From an uncultured Clostridia bacterium (GTDB lineage Bacteria; Bacillota; Clostridia; Christensenellales; CAG-314): DNA of 44,752 nucleotides. Below, piece by piece: positions 34,701 to 41,951 of the stretch. Under the pieces are notes generated by a model that made no database searches, had not been told where the DNA came from, and saw only the letters and a list, made by a program, of their open reading frames with translations. Each line of letters opens with the position of its first letter. Within the stretch, counting starts at the first letter, position 1. A program made the translations under genes and the position numbers. The DNA lies in NCBI GenBank assembly GCA_947625185.1, contig CANQNJ010000011.1, forward strand, positions 1 through 44,752. The letters are read 5' to 3'.

Positions 34701-35555
34701 AAGGTCAACAACTTCTCCGACTTTGCGATATTGTCCAACACTCCCGCCGACGTCGCTCCTGCCGACGAACCCAATTATTGGTGGATCTGGGTATTGCTTG
34801 CGATAATCATCATCCTCAATATCGTTATTATTCTGCTGTTACTCCTTCGCAGAAAGGATAACGAAAGTTCGGATACGGAAGAACCCGCTCAGGACGAAAC
34901 GGTTGCAACGGACGCTGAGGAAGAACAACCCCAAGAGGAAGTAGTCCCCGAAGCGACCGATGACGATGACATCGCGCTTGTCGTAGCCGGTGCGGATCAA
35001 CGCACGGTACTTGACAGAAGCTTCTATGCGCGTCTGTCACAGGCGGATGACAAAGTCAAGGAACTCTACTCCGATCTTAAAAACGACCTGTTGTCCTACA
35101 AGAAGGTACGTTCTCGCGTAAGTTGGAAGTACGACACCTTCTACAAGGGAAGAGCAAAGTGCGTCATTCTGCAACTGCGCGGCAAAAAGATCAATATGTA
35201 CATCGCCCTCAAAGCGGAAGATCTTGCGCCCAAGTATCACGCAAAAGACGTTTCCGACAAGGCTCGTTACGAGACCGTTCCCACGCTCGTCAAGGTGGCA
35301 GGCGGACGTTCGCTGTTGTATGCTAAACAGCTCGTCAAACTGTTGATGGACAATATGGGCGTTGAACGCGGCGTAGAACATCACGAGAACTACAAGCTCA
35401 GAAGAAGATCTACCAAGTCTTTGATGGAAGACGGTCTGATCAAGGTCAAGACGGTCAACGGAGGATTCCTCTCCAATGACAACGAAGAAACCGCCGCTCC
35501 CGCCGAGGAAGCAGCCGCAACAGAAGCCGCTTCCGACAAACCCGATAACGAATAA
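31710..35555 (+). CDS. Large surface protein with Ig-like domain, membrane anchor and globular cytoplasmic domain
   Basis: This 1281-residue protein has a signal peptide (about 1-32) and a long, acidic, mainly helical ectodomain (about 35-590). An InlB-like beta repeat (about 600-680) and an Ig-like domain (about 683-775, with WYK and SGVYYC) follow, then a further beta domain (about 776-860) ending in a DEPDKPPVKPG linker, and another domain to about 1010. A single membrane segment (about 1024-1046, starting WWIW) ends in RRKD. The cytoplasmic part is 235 residues: an acidic linker, then a basic, apparently folded domain (about 1104-1217, with VSWKYDTFYKGRAK and LRGKKINMYIALKAEDL) and a low-complexity Ala/Glu tail. 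I recall similar tail domains in uncultured Clostridia but know no function. The start is ATG at 31710 after AAGGAG; an upstream in-frame start is rejected because the promoter lies just before it. Confidence 0.85.
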   Translation: MKKTYGNIKTVLIALLSLVLVFGVAFASVATAEPVTEPQNDVITVGGDDYSLTLSVDAQRLGEITRNEIGGLRDKIVSQLKDIIINQLLPESTEPAHIIHRLGAPVEPGDEDIQSVLGRYKEKLEERLREPGELEKYLNGDYDLVIKQAVAEYMDNHPDVEPSKIEEVVDEVNEVVQDVIVEEAVKEQYPELADSPELLEEKKQEVKEQIANGDTSGLGDTYGEMYTQNGNKTETLTETVKDIVENGAPALEIGDIVAALRNITVGENVIFTEEGRWEANGVKGLISDLFGKIKSADSEFVIEYNVELELSFGKTHFDVRFELVNYDGSEVQRVIGYAKDHVDFGKIDGVWTLNVRIPESVNMLTLFNYFSESSQRDLFEMSDMTVSKAVEFVKGYTPEQMLDILKGFDYQGAFGALLNRNIPGKDFVLNKLFNAVRKVASKNSAAEVEEVLKDYGLKGIPAKLEGAVQIVLDELHTLDAANWTRSDFESYLRTNANESFGRILTELGQRERFDAVYERLLHYVQEVAEYIPEALQDVTLADIVSNGNLSWTGNVDLVGIDYDPLLTRAFRKIVSFLGGTDYTTVDSIVTWIDNNIKYENVAVSVNATVGGLSNVSYKFNGKTIRGILPDGADVDIFAPASSGKDGKDIVAWLNNDNERVTTVNGDVTLHAVTTFEANVSFDGEGFDNENKKSYDQKGFTLTAYADKGEGNDNYSYQWYKASLSDPDSFEKLDETDQSLSRLGNVADSGVYYCEITSGTYAENRSETQKIIVTIDKAVVTHENAWDYNNEPFKYTGEAFTVKLKSDIEADLNDKFTANGWEYTGNTATDIGKYTASVRLVANTENYQLNIDPLNWEIVKADEDEPDKPPVKPGVPGTKFDVLGPDGKPLTVDGTSIVVTDVNGVVPTTETLVAAKSDRTVDYFKDFLKSDGKNENASLLQVLDIHFGKEYEGEFVIELTNTDKFGSLTAENLIVYHIHGTTTQLVSNATVENGKITVKVNNFSDFAILSNTPADVAPADEPNYWWIWVLLAIIIILNIVIILLLLLRRKDNESSDTEEPAQDETVATDAEEEQPQEEVVPEATDDDDIALVVAGADQRTVLDRSFYARLSQADDKVKELYSDLKNDLLSYKKVRSRVSWKYDTFYKGRAKCVILQLRGKKINMYIALKAEDLAPKYHAKDVSDKARYETVPTLVKVAGGRSLLYAKQLVKLLMDNMGVERGVEHHENYKLRRRSTKSLMEDGLIKVKTVNGGFLSNDNEETAAPAEEAAATEAASDKPDNE

Positions 35556-35586
35556 TCGGCGAGCATTGGCAAAAGAGCAATAAACT

Positions 35587-35626
35587 ATCCCGTTGGGCGC
35601 ACATAGCGTCCGACGGGATTTTTTTT
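35587..35626 (+). terminator. Intrinsic terminator of the second surface protein
   Basis: ATCCCGT (35587-35593) pairs with ACGGGAT (35613-35619), with extra GG/CC pairing, followed by eight T. It lies 31 bases past the stop. Confidence 0.85.
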
Positions 35627-35636
35627 AGCTCTGCTG

Positions 35637-35709
35637 CCGACCAAACGCTAGTCTGTGCGGTTGACTGCGCAACCGACCCCTGACGGGGCGCAAGCGCAGA
35701 CTTGGTCGG
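35637..35709. other. Multibranched structured noncoding segment
   Basis: CCGACCA (35637-35643) pairs with TGGTCGG (35703-35709) and AGTCTG (35650-35655) with CAGACT (35697-35702). They enclose two hairpins, CGGTTG/CAACCG (35658-35675) and CCCC/GGGG (35677-35688). The result is a closed cloverleaf-like fold of about 73 bases. It does not have tRNA features. It may act as DNA (cruciform) or RNA; transcription would need readthrough of the terminator at 35587-35626. Confidence 0.5.
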
Positions 35710-35719
35710 ACTTCTGCGG

Positions 35720-35824
35720 AAGCCGAGGACACCTCGGCTTGCATTATTTGTACTTTCGGCGGGGAGTCGCATGCCCCGCCATCCCCCGCAAGGGCTGCAA
35801 GCGCCGCGCAGGTCGCCGCTTGCA
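35720..35824. other. Three consecutive hairpins
   Basis: Stems are AAGCCGAGG/CCTCGGCTT (35720-35740), GGCGGGG/CCCCGCC (35758-35780) and TGCAAGCG/CGCTTGCA (35796-35824). They lead without a gap into the palindromic element. No coding potential is seen on either strand. Confidence 0.55.
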
Positions 35825-35950
35825 ACGGAATTTTCGCATTGTTCGCGGCGATGCGCGACACGCGCATCGCCGCGCGCGAAAATTCCGCTTTAATTTGTAA
35901 GTCGACTTCTGTATTTTATTTACTTCTACGCTCCGACATTTCTCACAGAA
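35822..35950 (+). repeat. Palindromic intergenic element, copy B
   Basis: This 129-bp element matches 4199-4321. Its left half is a near-perfect long hairpin: outer arms CGGAATTTTCGC (35826-35837) and GCGAAAATTCCG (35876-35887), inner arms 35844-35857 and 35861-35874 (14 bp, loop ACA). The right half ends in CGACATTTCTCACAGAA, which recurs inverted at 4394-4422. Copy B is structurally intact, copy A eroded. This suggests a mobile, non-autonomous palindromic element. Confidence 0.7.
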
Positions 35951-36025
35951 CCATTTTTTCTCTATGTGCAATGTAACGAAAGAGGAAATAAAATTATCCG
36001 ATCAAAAGTCGCGGACGAATAGTTG

Positions 36026-36054
36026 TTTACAAATCGACATTATTGTAGTATAAT
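36026..36054 (+). promoter_or_regulatory. Sigma-A promoter of the tmRNA gene
   Basis: TTTACA (36026-36031), 17 bases, TATAAT (36049-36054). The mature tmRNA 5' end lies 20 bases after the -10, which allows a short 5' trailer removed by RNase P. Confidence 0.75.
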
Positions 36055-36073
36055 ATATTGCGGTTTCCGATAC

Positions 36074-36450
36074 GGGGGTGTTTGTAAGATTCGCCCGGCG
36101 TCGAAGGAGACTTGATAAGCGCGTCGCAGCGCCCACTGCGTCATCAAGGCAAAATCAAATTAAATGCTGACAATAGCACTTCTCGTCAATCCAACAGATT
36201 GGCATTTGCCGCTTAACTGATACGGCACGTTGACTTCGGCGCTTTTGCGTCGCCGAATGTTCGGCGCAAGACTACGCAAATAGAACCTTGACGGTGACGT
36301 CGGGACGTCTCGGTTCGAAATTCTTTCCGACGCAGGCAGCGGCAAGTTGGTTTGCTATCTTACCGCTGTGACGTCAAAAGCAAACTGTACGCGAAGAAAG
36401 TCAGGTAGTCTTACGTCGGTACACGGGTGCAATTCCCGTCACCTCCACCA
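36074..36450 (+). ncRNA. ssrA: Transfer-messenger RNA
   Basis: This one-piece tmRNA of 377 bases rescues stalled ribosomes. The tRNA-like ends pair as GGGGGTG (36074-36080) with CACCTCC (36440-36446), and the 3' ACCA is encoded. The T arm is ACGGG-TGCAATT-CCCGT (36423-36439). The tag frame starts at GCT 36166 and ends at TAA 36214-36216, encoding ADNSTSRQSNRLAFAA after the tRNA-borne Ala. This ends in the hydrophobic-AA signal recognised by proteases. Inverted repeats downstream fit pseudoknots. It has its own promoter and terminator. The LAFAA ending differs from the common ALAA, and the tag is Ser/Arg/Asn-rich. Confidence 0.93.
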
Positions 36451-36458
36451 TTACAGAC

Positions 36459-36490
36459 AAATACGCACCTCTGTTACGGGTGCGTATTTT
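36459..36490 (+). terminator. Intrinsic terminator of the tmRNA gene
   Basis: AAATACGCACC (36459-36469) pairs perfectly with GGTGCGTATTT (36479-36489), followed by T and A/T-rich sequence. Confidence 0.85.
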
Positions 36491-36641
36491 ACTTTATGCA
36501 GTTCTCCGATCGAGCTTCCGTTCGGTCGACTGCTTTTTGCGTTTTATCGCCGAGATGACCTTCCATATATTTGACCGAAAACATTGCCGAGTCGGCGCAA
36601 CTTTACGCTCGGTGACGCCGATATGCCTGTCCGATCCGTCA

Positions 36642-37052
36642 TTATTTTAATTGGATATCGAATATATCGTCAAAAGCGACCGCAAGTCCGCTTTCCATCA
36701 ACAATTTGCGGTTATAGACGTCCACTTTACGCAGACAATCCTCTTTCGTAATATATTCGCCGCCGCTCTTCTTGCCGTCCGGACGAAAATACGTCAGTTG
36801 GATTTTCGGGCGAGCAGAGACCTGTTCCGTCAACAACAGAAGTTTTTCATTCAATTCTTCCGCACGTGCGCCGTCGAGGTCGATCTTTTCTTCCGTAAAT
36901 CTCGCCGCTTCGTCTATCTCGTCATCGTATCCTTTCAGCGCGGCAAAGGGACTGAATTGCGCAGCCCTGTCGTATACCGACATATGCGGTCTGTTTGCCG
37001 AGACGTGATGCGGCAAATCGATTATATCTTCGTAGTTATCTGTATCTTTCAT
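36642..37052 (-). CDS. YolD-like family protein
   Basis: This 136-residue soluble protein shows the YolD-like pattern: YDRAAQFSPFAALKGYDDEI (about 28-47), an LNEKL helix, then the beta-rich IQLTYFRPDG and the closing strands. YolD-family genes sit next to Y-family polymerase genes in many Firmicutes (for example the YqjX-YqjW pair) and are thought to act with them in translesion synthesis or UV tolerance; mechanism is not known. It lies 86 bases after the polymerase gene on the same strand, without a visible promoter between, so co-transcription is likely. No clear Shine-Dalgarno sequence precedes the ATG, but no other start is credible. Confidence 0.82.
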   Translation of the reverse strand: MKDTDNYEDIIDLPHHVSANRPHMSVYDRAAQFSPFAALKGYDDEIDEAARFTEEKIDLDGARAEELNEKLLLLTEQVSARPKIQLTYFRPDGKKSGGEYITKEDCLRKVDVYNRKLLMESGLAVAFDDIFDIQLK

Positions 37053-37138
37053 ATTTTAATTAACCGATATATCCATGCGACAACGCTCGGAATAGGTACA
37101 AAATACCTCATACCGCATCGGAGCCGTCGGCAGGTTGC

Positions 37139-38641
37139 TTACCGTTTGTGTCCGCCGATTTGTCCGTTGCGCTCGATGGTCGTTGCGCCTTCTTCGAGAT
37201 TCATTCCCTTGATAAGCGAGTTCTTGCCGTACCGTTTGTGTATGCTGAGGACGGTCTTTTGCAGACTCTCCTCCTTGGCAAGCGCCGCCTGTTCCTCCGC
37301 GCGCCGCTCCGACTCGCGACCGTAATCGGTAAATATGCTCATCTGTTCATATTTCTCGACGGGCACGTCGTCTGCGGCAAGCACATGATTCGCCACCACA
37401 TACATACGGCGTACCAACAAGTCGGGATTGACTATTCGATCGTAAAGCTCCGTCACGGCTTCGGTAATCTGCTTGGCGGAGGATGTGTACGCGTCAAGAT
37501 TGATACTGCCGTGCGCGTGCCGCGGCACTTTGCGCCCCCAATGGTCAACGTGGATCTCGCCCTTGTACTTGCGACGGATATCGGGGTCGATGAGGCACTC
37601 CACATCGTAGCCTACCGTCAGCACGATCTGGTTGGTTTTCAACCCCTTGTCCACAAGGTCCAACGCCAACAGGTCCGTCATTTCGCGGACGATCAGCTTG
37701 CCCTTGTCAAATGTATACGGAGAGGAGAGTACCTGCCCCGAACTGACGCTGTTTGCCTCGGGTCGGTAGGACTTGATGTCCGCAATGGTAACAGGCTCCC
37801 ATCCCCAGGCGTGATCTATCAGCAACTCGGCATTGACCCCGAAAATCTTGTACAATATGCCTTCGTTATGCAGCGAACAACGGGCAATATCTCCCATTGT
37901 GTACATTCCTATCTGCTCCAACCGTCCGGCGTATCCGTCGCCCACCCGCCAAAAATCCGTCAACGGTTTGTGCGCCCACAGCTTTCTGCGATAGCTCATT
38001 TCGTCGAGTTCCGCGATACGCACCCCGTCGGAATCGGCTTCGACGTGCTTGGCGACTATGTCCATTGCCACCTTGGCGAGGTACATATTGGTGCCGATAC
38101 CCGCCGTAGCGGTAATGCCCGTCGTCGCATAGACATCGCGTATCATCCTGACGGTAAGCTCCCGCGCGGTCAGTCCGTATGTTTTGAGATATGCCGTAAC
38201 GTCGATAAATACCTCGTCTATCGAATATACATGGATATCTTGCGGCGCCACATACTTGGTATATATCTTGTAAATGCGAGTACTGTACTCCATATACAAT
38301 CCCATTCGCGGCGGCGCCACGATGTAATCCAACGCAAGCGACGAGTCTGCCGCAAGCTCCCTCGAGTCGACGGATCTGCCTGCAAATCTCCTGCCGGGGG
38401 CCTTGGCTTGACGGTTGGCGTTGACGGCGTTGACCTTCTGCACCACCTCGAACAGGCGCGCCCTGCCCGGGATACCGTACGCTTTAAGCGCGGGCGATAC
38501 GGCAAGACATATCGTCTTCTCCGTGCGACTTTCGTCCGCCACTACGAGATTGGTGACGATAGGGTCCAAACCGCGTTCGCGACACTCCACCGACGCATAA
38601 AAGGATTTGAGATCTATTGAAACGTACTGTTTCTCAGACAA
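37139..38641 (-). CDS. Y-family DNA polymerase (UmuC/PolY2-like)
   Basis: A translesion DNA polymerase of the UmuC/DinB superfamily. At the N-terminus VSIDLKSFYASVE carries the first metal ligand (Asp10), and YSIDEVFID (Asp142-Glu143) the second. The palm, fingers, thumb (helix-hairpin-helix region with KIFGVNAEL) and little-finger domains are all present within 500 residues. The longer-than-DinB size and the YolD partner match the PolY2/YqjW group. The start is TTG at 38641, with GGAGG 6 bases upstream; the frame is open to a TTG at 38659, which precedes that site. Its own promoter lies at 38683-38711. I saw no LexA box, only a CGAAC half-site in the leader, so SOS control is not supported by sequence. 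Confidence 0.92.
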   Translation of the reverse strand: MSEKQYVSIDLKSFYASVECRERGLDPIVTNLVVADESRTEKTICLAVSPALKAYGIPGRARLFEVVQKVNAVNANRQAKAPGRRFAGRSVDSRELAADSSLALDYIVAPPRMGLYMEYSTRIYKIYTKYVAPQDIHVYSIDEVFIDVTAYLKTYGLTARELTVRMIRDVYATTGITATAGIGTNMYLAKVAMDIVAKHVEADSDGVRIAELDEMSYRRKLWAHKPLTDFWRVGDGYAGRLEQIGMYTMGDIARCSLHNEGILYKIFGVNAELLIDHAWGWEPVTIADIKSYRPEANSVSSGQVLSSPYTFDKGKLIVREMTDLLALDLVDKGLKTNQIVLTVGYDVECLIDPDIRRKYKGEIHVDHWGRKVPRHAHGSINLDAYTSSAKQITEAVTELYDRIVNPDLLVRRMYVVANHVLAADDVPVEKYEQMSIFTDYGRESERRAEEQAALAKEESLQKTVLSIHKRYGKNSLIKGMNLEEGATTIERNGQIGGHKR

Positions 38642-38682
38642 TTCTACCCTCCGAAGCAAAATCGAACATAATATCTAAATAT

Positions 38683-38711
38683 ATTGTAACACTTTGCCGT
38701 TCGGCTGTCAA
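38683..38711 (-). promoter_or_regulatory. Sigma-A promoter of the polymerase-YolD unit
   Basis: On the minus strand TTGACA (38706-38711), 17 bases, TACAAT (38683-38688). The leader is about 35 bases. Confidence 0.7.
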
Positions 38712-38826
38712 TACCCCACAAAAAATTTACTTGATATATCGCCAAAGGACAACCGTTTCGCCGCATACGGGTGAATAGGGGTACCGCGTCCGCACCACTC
38801 ACTGTGATGCGTACTTCACATAACAA

Positions 38827-38890
38827 TCTCCCGCAGAACAAATTCCGCGGGAGACGTCAAAGGAGTAAAAAAGACAACAAACTTTGTTGC
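38827..38890 (-). terminator. Terminator of the galE operon
   Basis: On the minus strand, 12 bases after the pyrophosphorylase stop, CAACAAA pairs with TTTGTTG (38889-38875) and TCTTTTTT follows. A second hairpin, TCTCCCGC/GCGGGAGA (38827-38854), comes next. Confidence 0.7.
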
Positions 38891-38901
38891 TCTGCCGAAA
38901 T

Positions 38902-40110
38902 TTACAATTCCACGCCGTTCAGCCTGAGCAATTCACGGGCGGATTCCACGCTGTCTGTGCCGATCTTGTTTTTTACGGGAGCGAACTCGCGCTCGCGAAC
39001 GACTTCGAAAGGCAAGCACGTCCCCATCAGACGTATCATATCCAGAATAAGCGTTTCGAATTTATACGCGTTTTCCGTTTCGGGCTTGACGAACGTGCCG
39101 TCGGGCTGCAAAACGGGGACTTTCTTTCTGACGACGTGTACGGGGATACGGTTTGCCGCCGTCTCACGCAGCTTGGACAGCTTGAAAAGATAATTGAGTA
39201 TTACGCCGTAACCGTATACAAGATTGCCGTCCGCGCCTCGCGCATTTGCCATTTCTTCCGTCATTTCGTAGTATTCTATCACGGACGAAATACCGTCTTC
39301 GAGGCAAAGCACGCCGACGCGTTCGTACGGATCGCACTTGCGCACCACCTTGGCGCCGCAATTACAACCGCTGACGATGGTAGCTCCGACGAAAACAGGG
39401 TCGGCAATGCGTTGAAGCACGTTGTCCACGGCAAATACGTTGAGCCACTCTATATCGGGAAAATCGTCAAGTACGCCCGCTCTCGCCAGAGAAGAATACC
39501 AACCGCCGTTACCGTTGGGAGACGTTGCCAACCCGCGCTCGGACAGCATCAACTTGCCGTCGAGATCCACGACAGGCGCCATATCCTGTACAAAAAAGCG
39601 TATATACCGTTCGGGATAGCCGAAGTATGCGTGTGCGCTCAAAAATTCGCGCGTGGCGGCGTCGTTGACTTCGCTGGTCATAATAAACAACGGTATAAAG
39701 CAATTGCAGCGCGCGCAAACCTCGCTCAGATTGGCAATAAGCCGCTCAAATATATATATGGGGCGACTGATACCCAAATCGAACGTCCCTTTCGGCGCGT
39801 CCCAACCGAGTCTCGTACCCTGACCTCCCGCCAACAGCACTGCGCCCACTTTGCCCGAACGAACGGCGTCCTCGCCGACGCGTGTATAGATTTGTCCGTC
39901 GCGGCGGATATCTTCCGACGAAAGCCCCGTAATGGGCCGAATGCGACCCTTGCCGCTCAAATCGTGCGGATGCCGCCACAGCTCCGTCAATGCCCAATCG
40001 ATACCCTTCAATTGTTCGATAAACGCGGCGCGTTCGTCACCGCTCAAACCGTCCAACACGGGCAACAGGTGTTGCTGACCGTGCGCGATAATTATGTCCC
40101 TTATATTCAT
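38902..40110 (-). CDS. UDPGP-type UTP-sugar-1-phosphate uridylyltransferase
   Basis: This 402-residue protein belongs to the UDPGP/UAP1 family rather than to the GalU family common in bacteria. The nucleotide-binding signature is LLAGGQGTRLGWDAPKG (92-108). Downstream are the uridine and sugar-binding blocks NGNGGWYSSL and NVFAVDN. It makes UDP-glucose, UDP-galactose or UDP-N-acetylhexosamine from UTP; which one cannot be decided. Its ATG shares a base with the galE stop (TGATG), so translation is coupled and a UDP-hexose role is favoured. UDP-glucose could serve glycogen-related, glycolipid or wall pathways. Confidence 0.87.
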   Translation of the reverse strand: MNIRDIIIAHGQQHLLPVLDGLSGDERAAFIEQLKGIDWALTELWRHPHDLSGKGRIRPITGLSSEDIRRDGQIYTRVGEDAVRSGKVGAVLLAGGQGTRLGWDAPKGTFDLGISRPIYIFERLIANLSEVCARCNCFIPLFIMTSEVNDAATREFLSAHAYFGYPERYIRFFVQDMAPVVDLDGKLMLSERGLATSPNGNGGWYSSLARAGVLDDFPDIEWLNVFAVDNVLQRIADPVFVGATIVSGCNCGAKVVRKCDPYERVGVLCLEDGISSVIEYYEMTEEMANARGADGNLVYGYGVILNYLFKLSKLRETAANRIPVHVVRKKVPVLQPDGTFVKPETENAYKFETLILDMIRLMGTCLPFEVVREREFAPVKNKIGTDSVESARELLRLNGVEL

Positions 40111-41123
40111 CAGCTATTGTATCCTTTGGGATTTTTTGTTTGCCAATTCCACAACGAGGCGCACATCTCGTCAATGCCGAGCGTAGCTTGCCAACCGAGT
40201 TCGCGCTTGGCTTTGTCGCTCGACGCATAACAGGCTGCAATGTCCCCTGCGCGGCGCGGCTTTATTTTGTAGGGCAACTTGCGTCCGCAAGCCTTTTCAA
40301 AGGCGTGAATAACGTCCAACACGCTGTAACCGACGCCTGTGCCGAGATTGTAAATATACACTCCCGACTGAGTAAGTTTATCTATCGCCGCCAAATGCCC
40401 CTTGGCAAGGTCCACAACGTGAATATAATCTCTTACGCCTGTGCCGTCCGGCGTGTCGTAATTGTTGCCGAATACGCCTATTTCCGGTAATTGCCCTATT
40501 GCCACCTTGGCAATAAAGGGAGTAAGATTATTGGGTATGCCTGCGGGATCTTCGCCTATAAGTCCGCTTTCGTGCGCGCCTACGGGATTGAAGTAACGCA
40601 GTAATGCTACTGTCCAACCGTTATCCGAGTTGTAAACGTCCTGCAATATGCGCTCCTGAAAATACTTGCTTGTACCGTACGGATTGGTTGTTCCGCCTAC
40701 TGCGCACAGTTCGTCTATGGGCAAACGTTCGGGATCGCCGTATACCGTTGCAGAAGAACTGAACACAATGCGTTTGCAATTGTGAGACTGCATTACTTCA
40801 AGCAGTTTCAACGTGCCGCCGATATTGTTGTCGTAATACTCCAACGGCTTTTCTACCGATTCGCCCACCGCTTTGAGTCCCGCAAAGTGAATTACCCAAT
40901 CTACTTTGTGTTCGTCAAATATCCTGTTGAGCAACTCGGTATCTCTCACGTCGCCCTCATAGAAGGGAACGGCTTTACCCGTTATTTGCTCTATACGTTG
41001 CAAACACACTGGCGACGAATTGGAAAAGTTGTCTATAACAACCGCATCGTGCCCTGCCTGTTGCAGTTCCACCACCGTGTGCGAGCCGATATAGCCCGCT
41101 CCGCCCGTTACAAGTATTTTCAT
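40110..41123 (-). CDS. galE: UDP-glucose 4-epimerase
   Basis: It interconverts UDP-glucose and UDP-galactose in the cytosol with bound NAD. The 337-residue SDR-type protein starts with the dinucleotide motif [12 protein letters not shown], has Ser/Thr in FSSSATVYG and the catalytic YGTSK motif, followed by the substrate loop [15 protein letters not shown]. Length matches the family. The ATG follows AAGGAG by 5 bases. It is the first gene of a two-gene operon with a UDPGP-type pyrophosphorylase. A role in the Leloir pathway or in supply of UDP-galactose for envelope sugars fits; galK and galT are not in the window. Confidence 0.96.
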   Translation of the reverse strand: MKILVTGGAGYIGSHTVVELQQAGHDAVVIDNFSNSSPVCLQRIEQITGKAVPFYEGDVRDTELLNRIFDEHKVDWVIHFAGLKAVGESVEKPLEYYDNNIGGTLKLLEVMQSHNCKRIVFSSSATVYGDPERLPIDELCAVGGTTNPYGTSKYFQERILQDVYNSDNGWTVALLRYFNPVGAHESGLIGEDPAGIPNNLTPFIAKVAIGQLPEIGVFGNNYDTPDGTGVRDYIHVVDLAKGHLAAIDKLTQSGVYIYNLGTGVGYSVLDVIHAFEKACGRKLPYKIKPRRAGDIAACYASSDKAKRELGWQATLGIDEMCASLWNWQTKNPKGYNS

Positions 41124-41169
41124 AACTACTCCTTTTCCGTATCCGCGTCAGACAATGCGCGGATAGCCC

Positions 41170-41404
41170 TCACCGATAATATATCATATTTTTATTCTCT
41201 CGTACATAGTTACGCGGAATTTTTTCCAAATGACTTTTGACAAACAATCGGGCAAGTATCTCCGACGCTGCGAGCGCGAAGTTCTTCTTGTCCGATTTGC
41301 CTCGGTACGCTCCGTATGAAGAAATGCCTACAACAAAGTCGCAACGACAGCCGCTTTGTCCAGATGATGTCCACAGACGCGTTCCGAGTCGCCGACGTCT
41401 GCGT
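41170..41404 (-). pseudogene. Possible remnant of a protein-coding gene
   Basis: Between galE and the flavodoxin gene the minus strand, in the flavodoxin frame after its stop, reads for about 70 codons without a stop to a TGA at 41170-41172. The second half encodes SYGAYRGKSDKKNFALAASE, then ILARLFVKSHLEKIP. Codon use and composition look protein-like, but no start codon or ribosome binding site precedes it. A neighbouring frame upstream is also protein-like and stops near the junction, as expected after a frameshift. I do not recognise a family. Confidence is low. Confidence 0.3.
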
Positions 41405-41409
41405 TAGGC

Positions 41410-41922
41410 TCAAACTCTCCTTTTTGCCCACGAAGCGACTACGGGTTCGGACCTATCCGCGTCCGCGCCGCGCACAGACAAACCGCCCGCGACAATTGCG
41501 CCTTTGCAAATCTTTTTGAGCAGTTTTTCACTGCCGCCCATTCCTCCGCCCTCGTTTGTGCAAAAGGGGACTATTCTCTTGCCCGTCAGATCGTAATGTT
41601 CGAGAAAGGTACATACGCACATAGGCATCTGTCCCCACCAATTGGGATAACCGACAAAAATCGTAGAGTACTCAGAAATGTCCTCGACGAAAGCCTTGAT
41701 CTCGGGGCGGGCGTCGGTTTGAAGTTCCGTCTTGGCTTGCTCCAAGCATTGAAAATATCTATCCGAATACGGTTGCACGGTATCTATCCGAAACATATCG
41801 CCGCCGACCGCCTTTCTGATGAGTTCGGCAACGCGCTCTGTGTTGCCCTTTGTGATATATTTAATGGAACCGTTCAAATAATTCTCGCCCGTTCTCGAAT
41901 AATAGACGATCAAATTTGCCAT
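41410..41922 (-). CDS. Flavodoxin family protein
   Basis: This 170-residue FMN-binding protein has the phosphate-binding loop VYYSRTGEN at the N-terminus, extended by an insertion, and YPNWWGQMP and PFCTNEGGGMGGS around the flavin ring. It is a short-chain flavodoxin-like protein that carries electrons or serves as an FMN-dependent reductase in the cytosol. The ATG follows AGGAG by 10 bases. It lies 29 bases downstream of a 55-residue ORF and is probably on the same transcript, driven by the promoter at 42230-42258. The electron partner is unknown. The family similarity is clear, the exact function is not. Confidence 0.87.
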   Translation of the reverse strand: MANLIVYYSRTGENYLNGSIKYITKGNTERVAELIRKAVGGDMFRIDTVQPYSDRYFQCLEQAKTELQTDARPEIKAFVEDISEYSTIFVGYPNWWGQMPMCVCTFLEHYDLTGKRIVPFCTNEGGGMGGSEKLLKKICKGAIVAGGLSVRGADADRSEPVVASWAKRRV

Positions 41923-41951
41923 TCGATATTATCTCCTTTGCCTGTTGCGAT

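Noticed and set aside
35637..35709. tRNA gene
   Set aside because: The fold is cloverleaf-like but lacks a T loop, anticodon arm of proper size and 3' CCA context.
38641..38720. LexA (SOS) box upstream of the Y-family polymerase
   Set aside because: Only a CGAAC half-site is present; the second half-site at the right spacing is missing.
41210..41431. 73-codon minus-strand ORF overlapping the flavodoxin end
   Set aside because: It overlaps the flavodoxin 3' end in another frame, has no ribosome binding site and is Ser/Arg-rich; the flavodoxin frame continues with more protein-like sequence.
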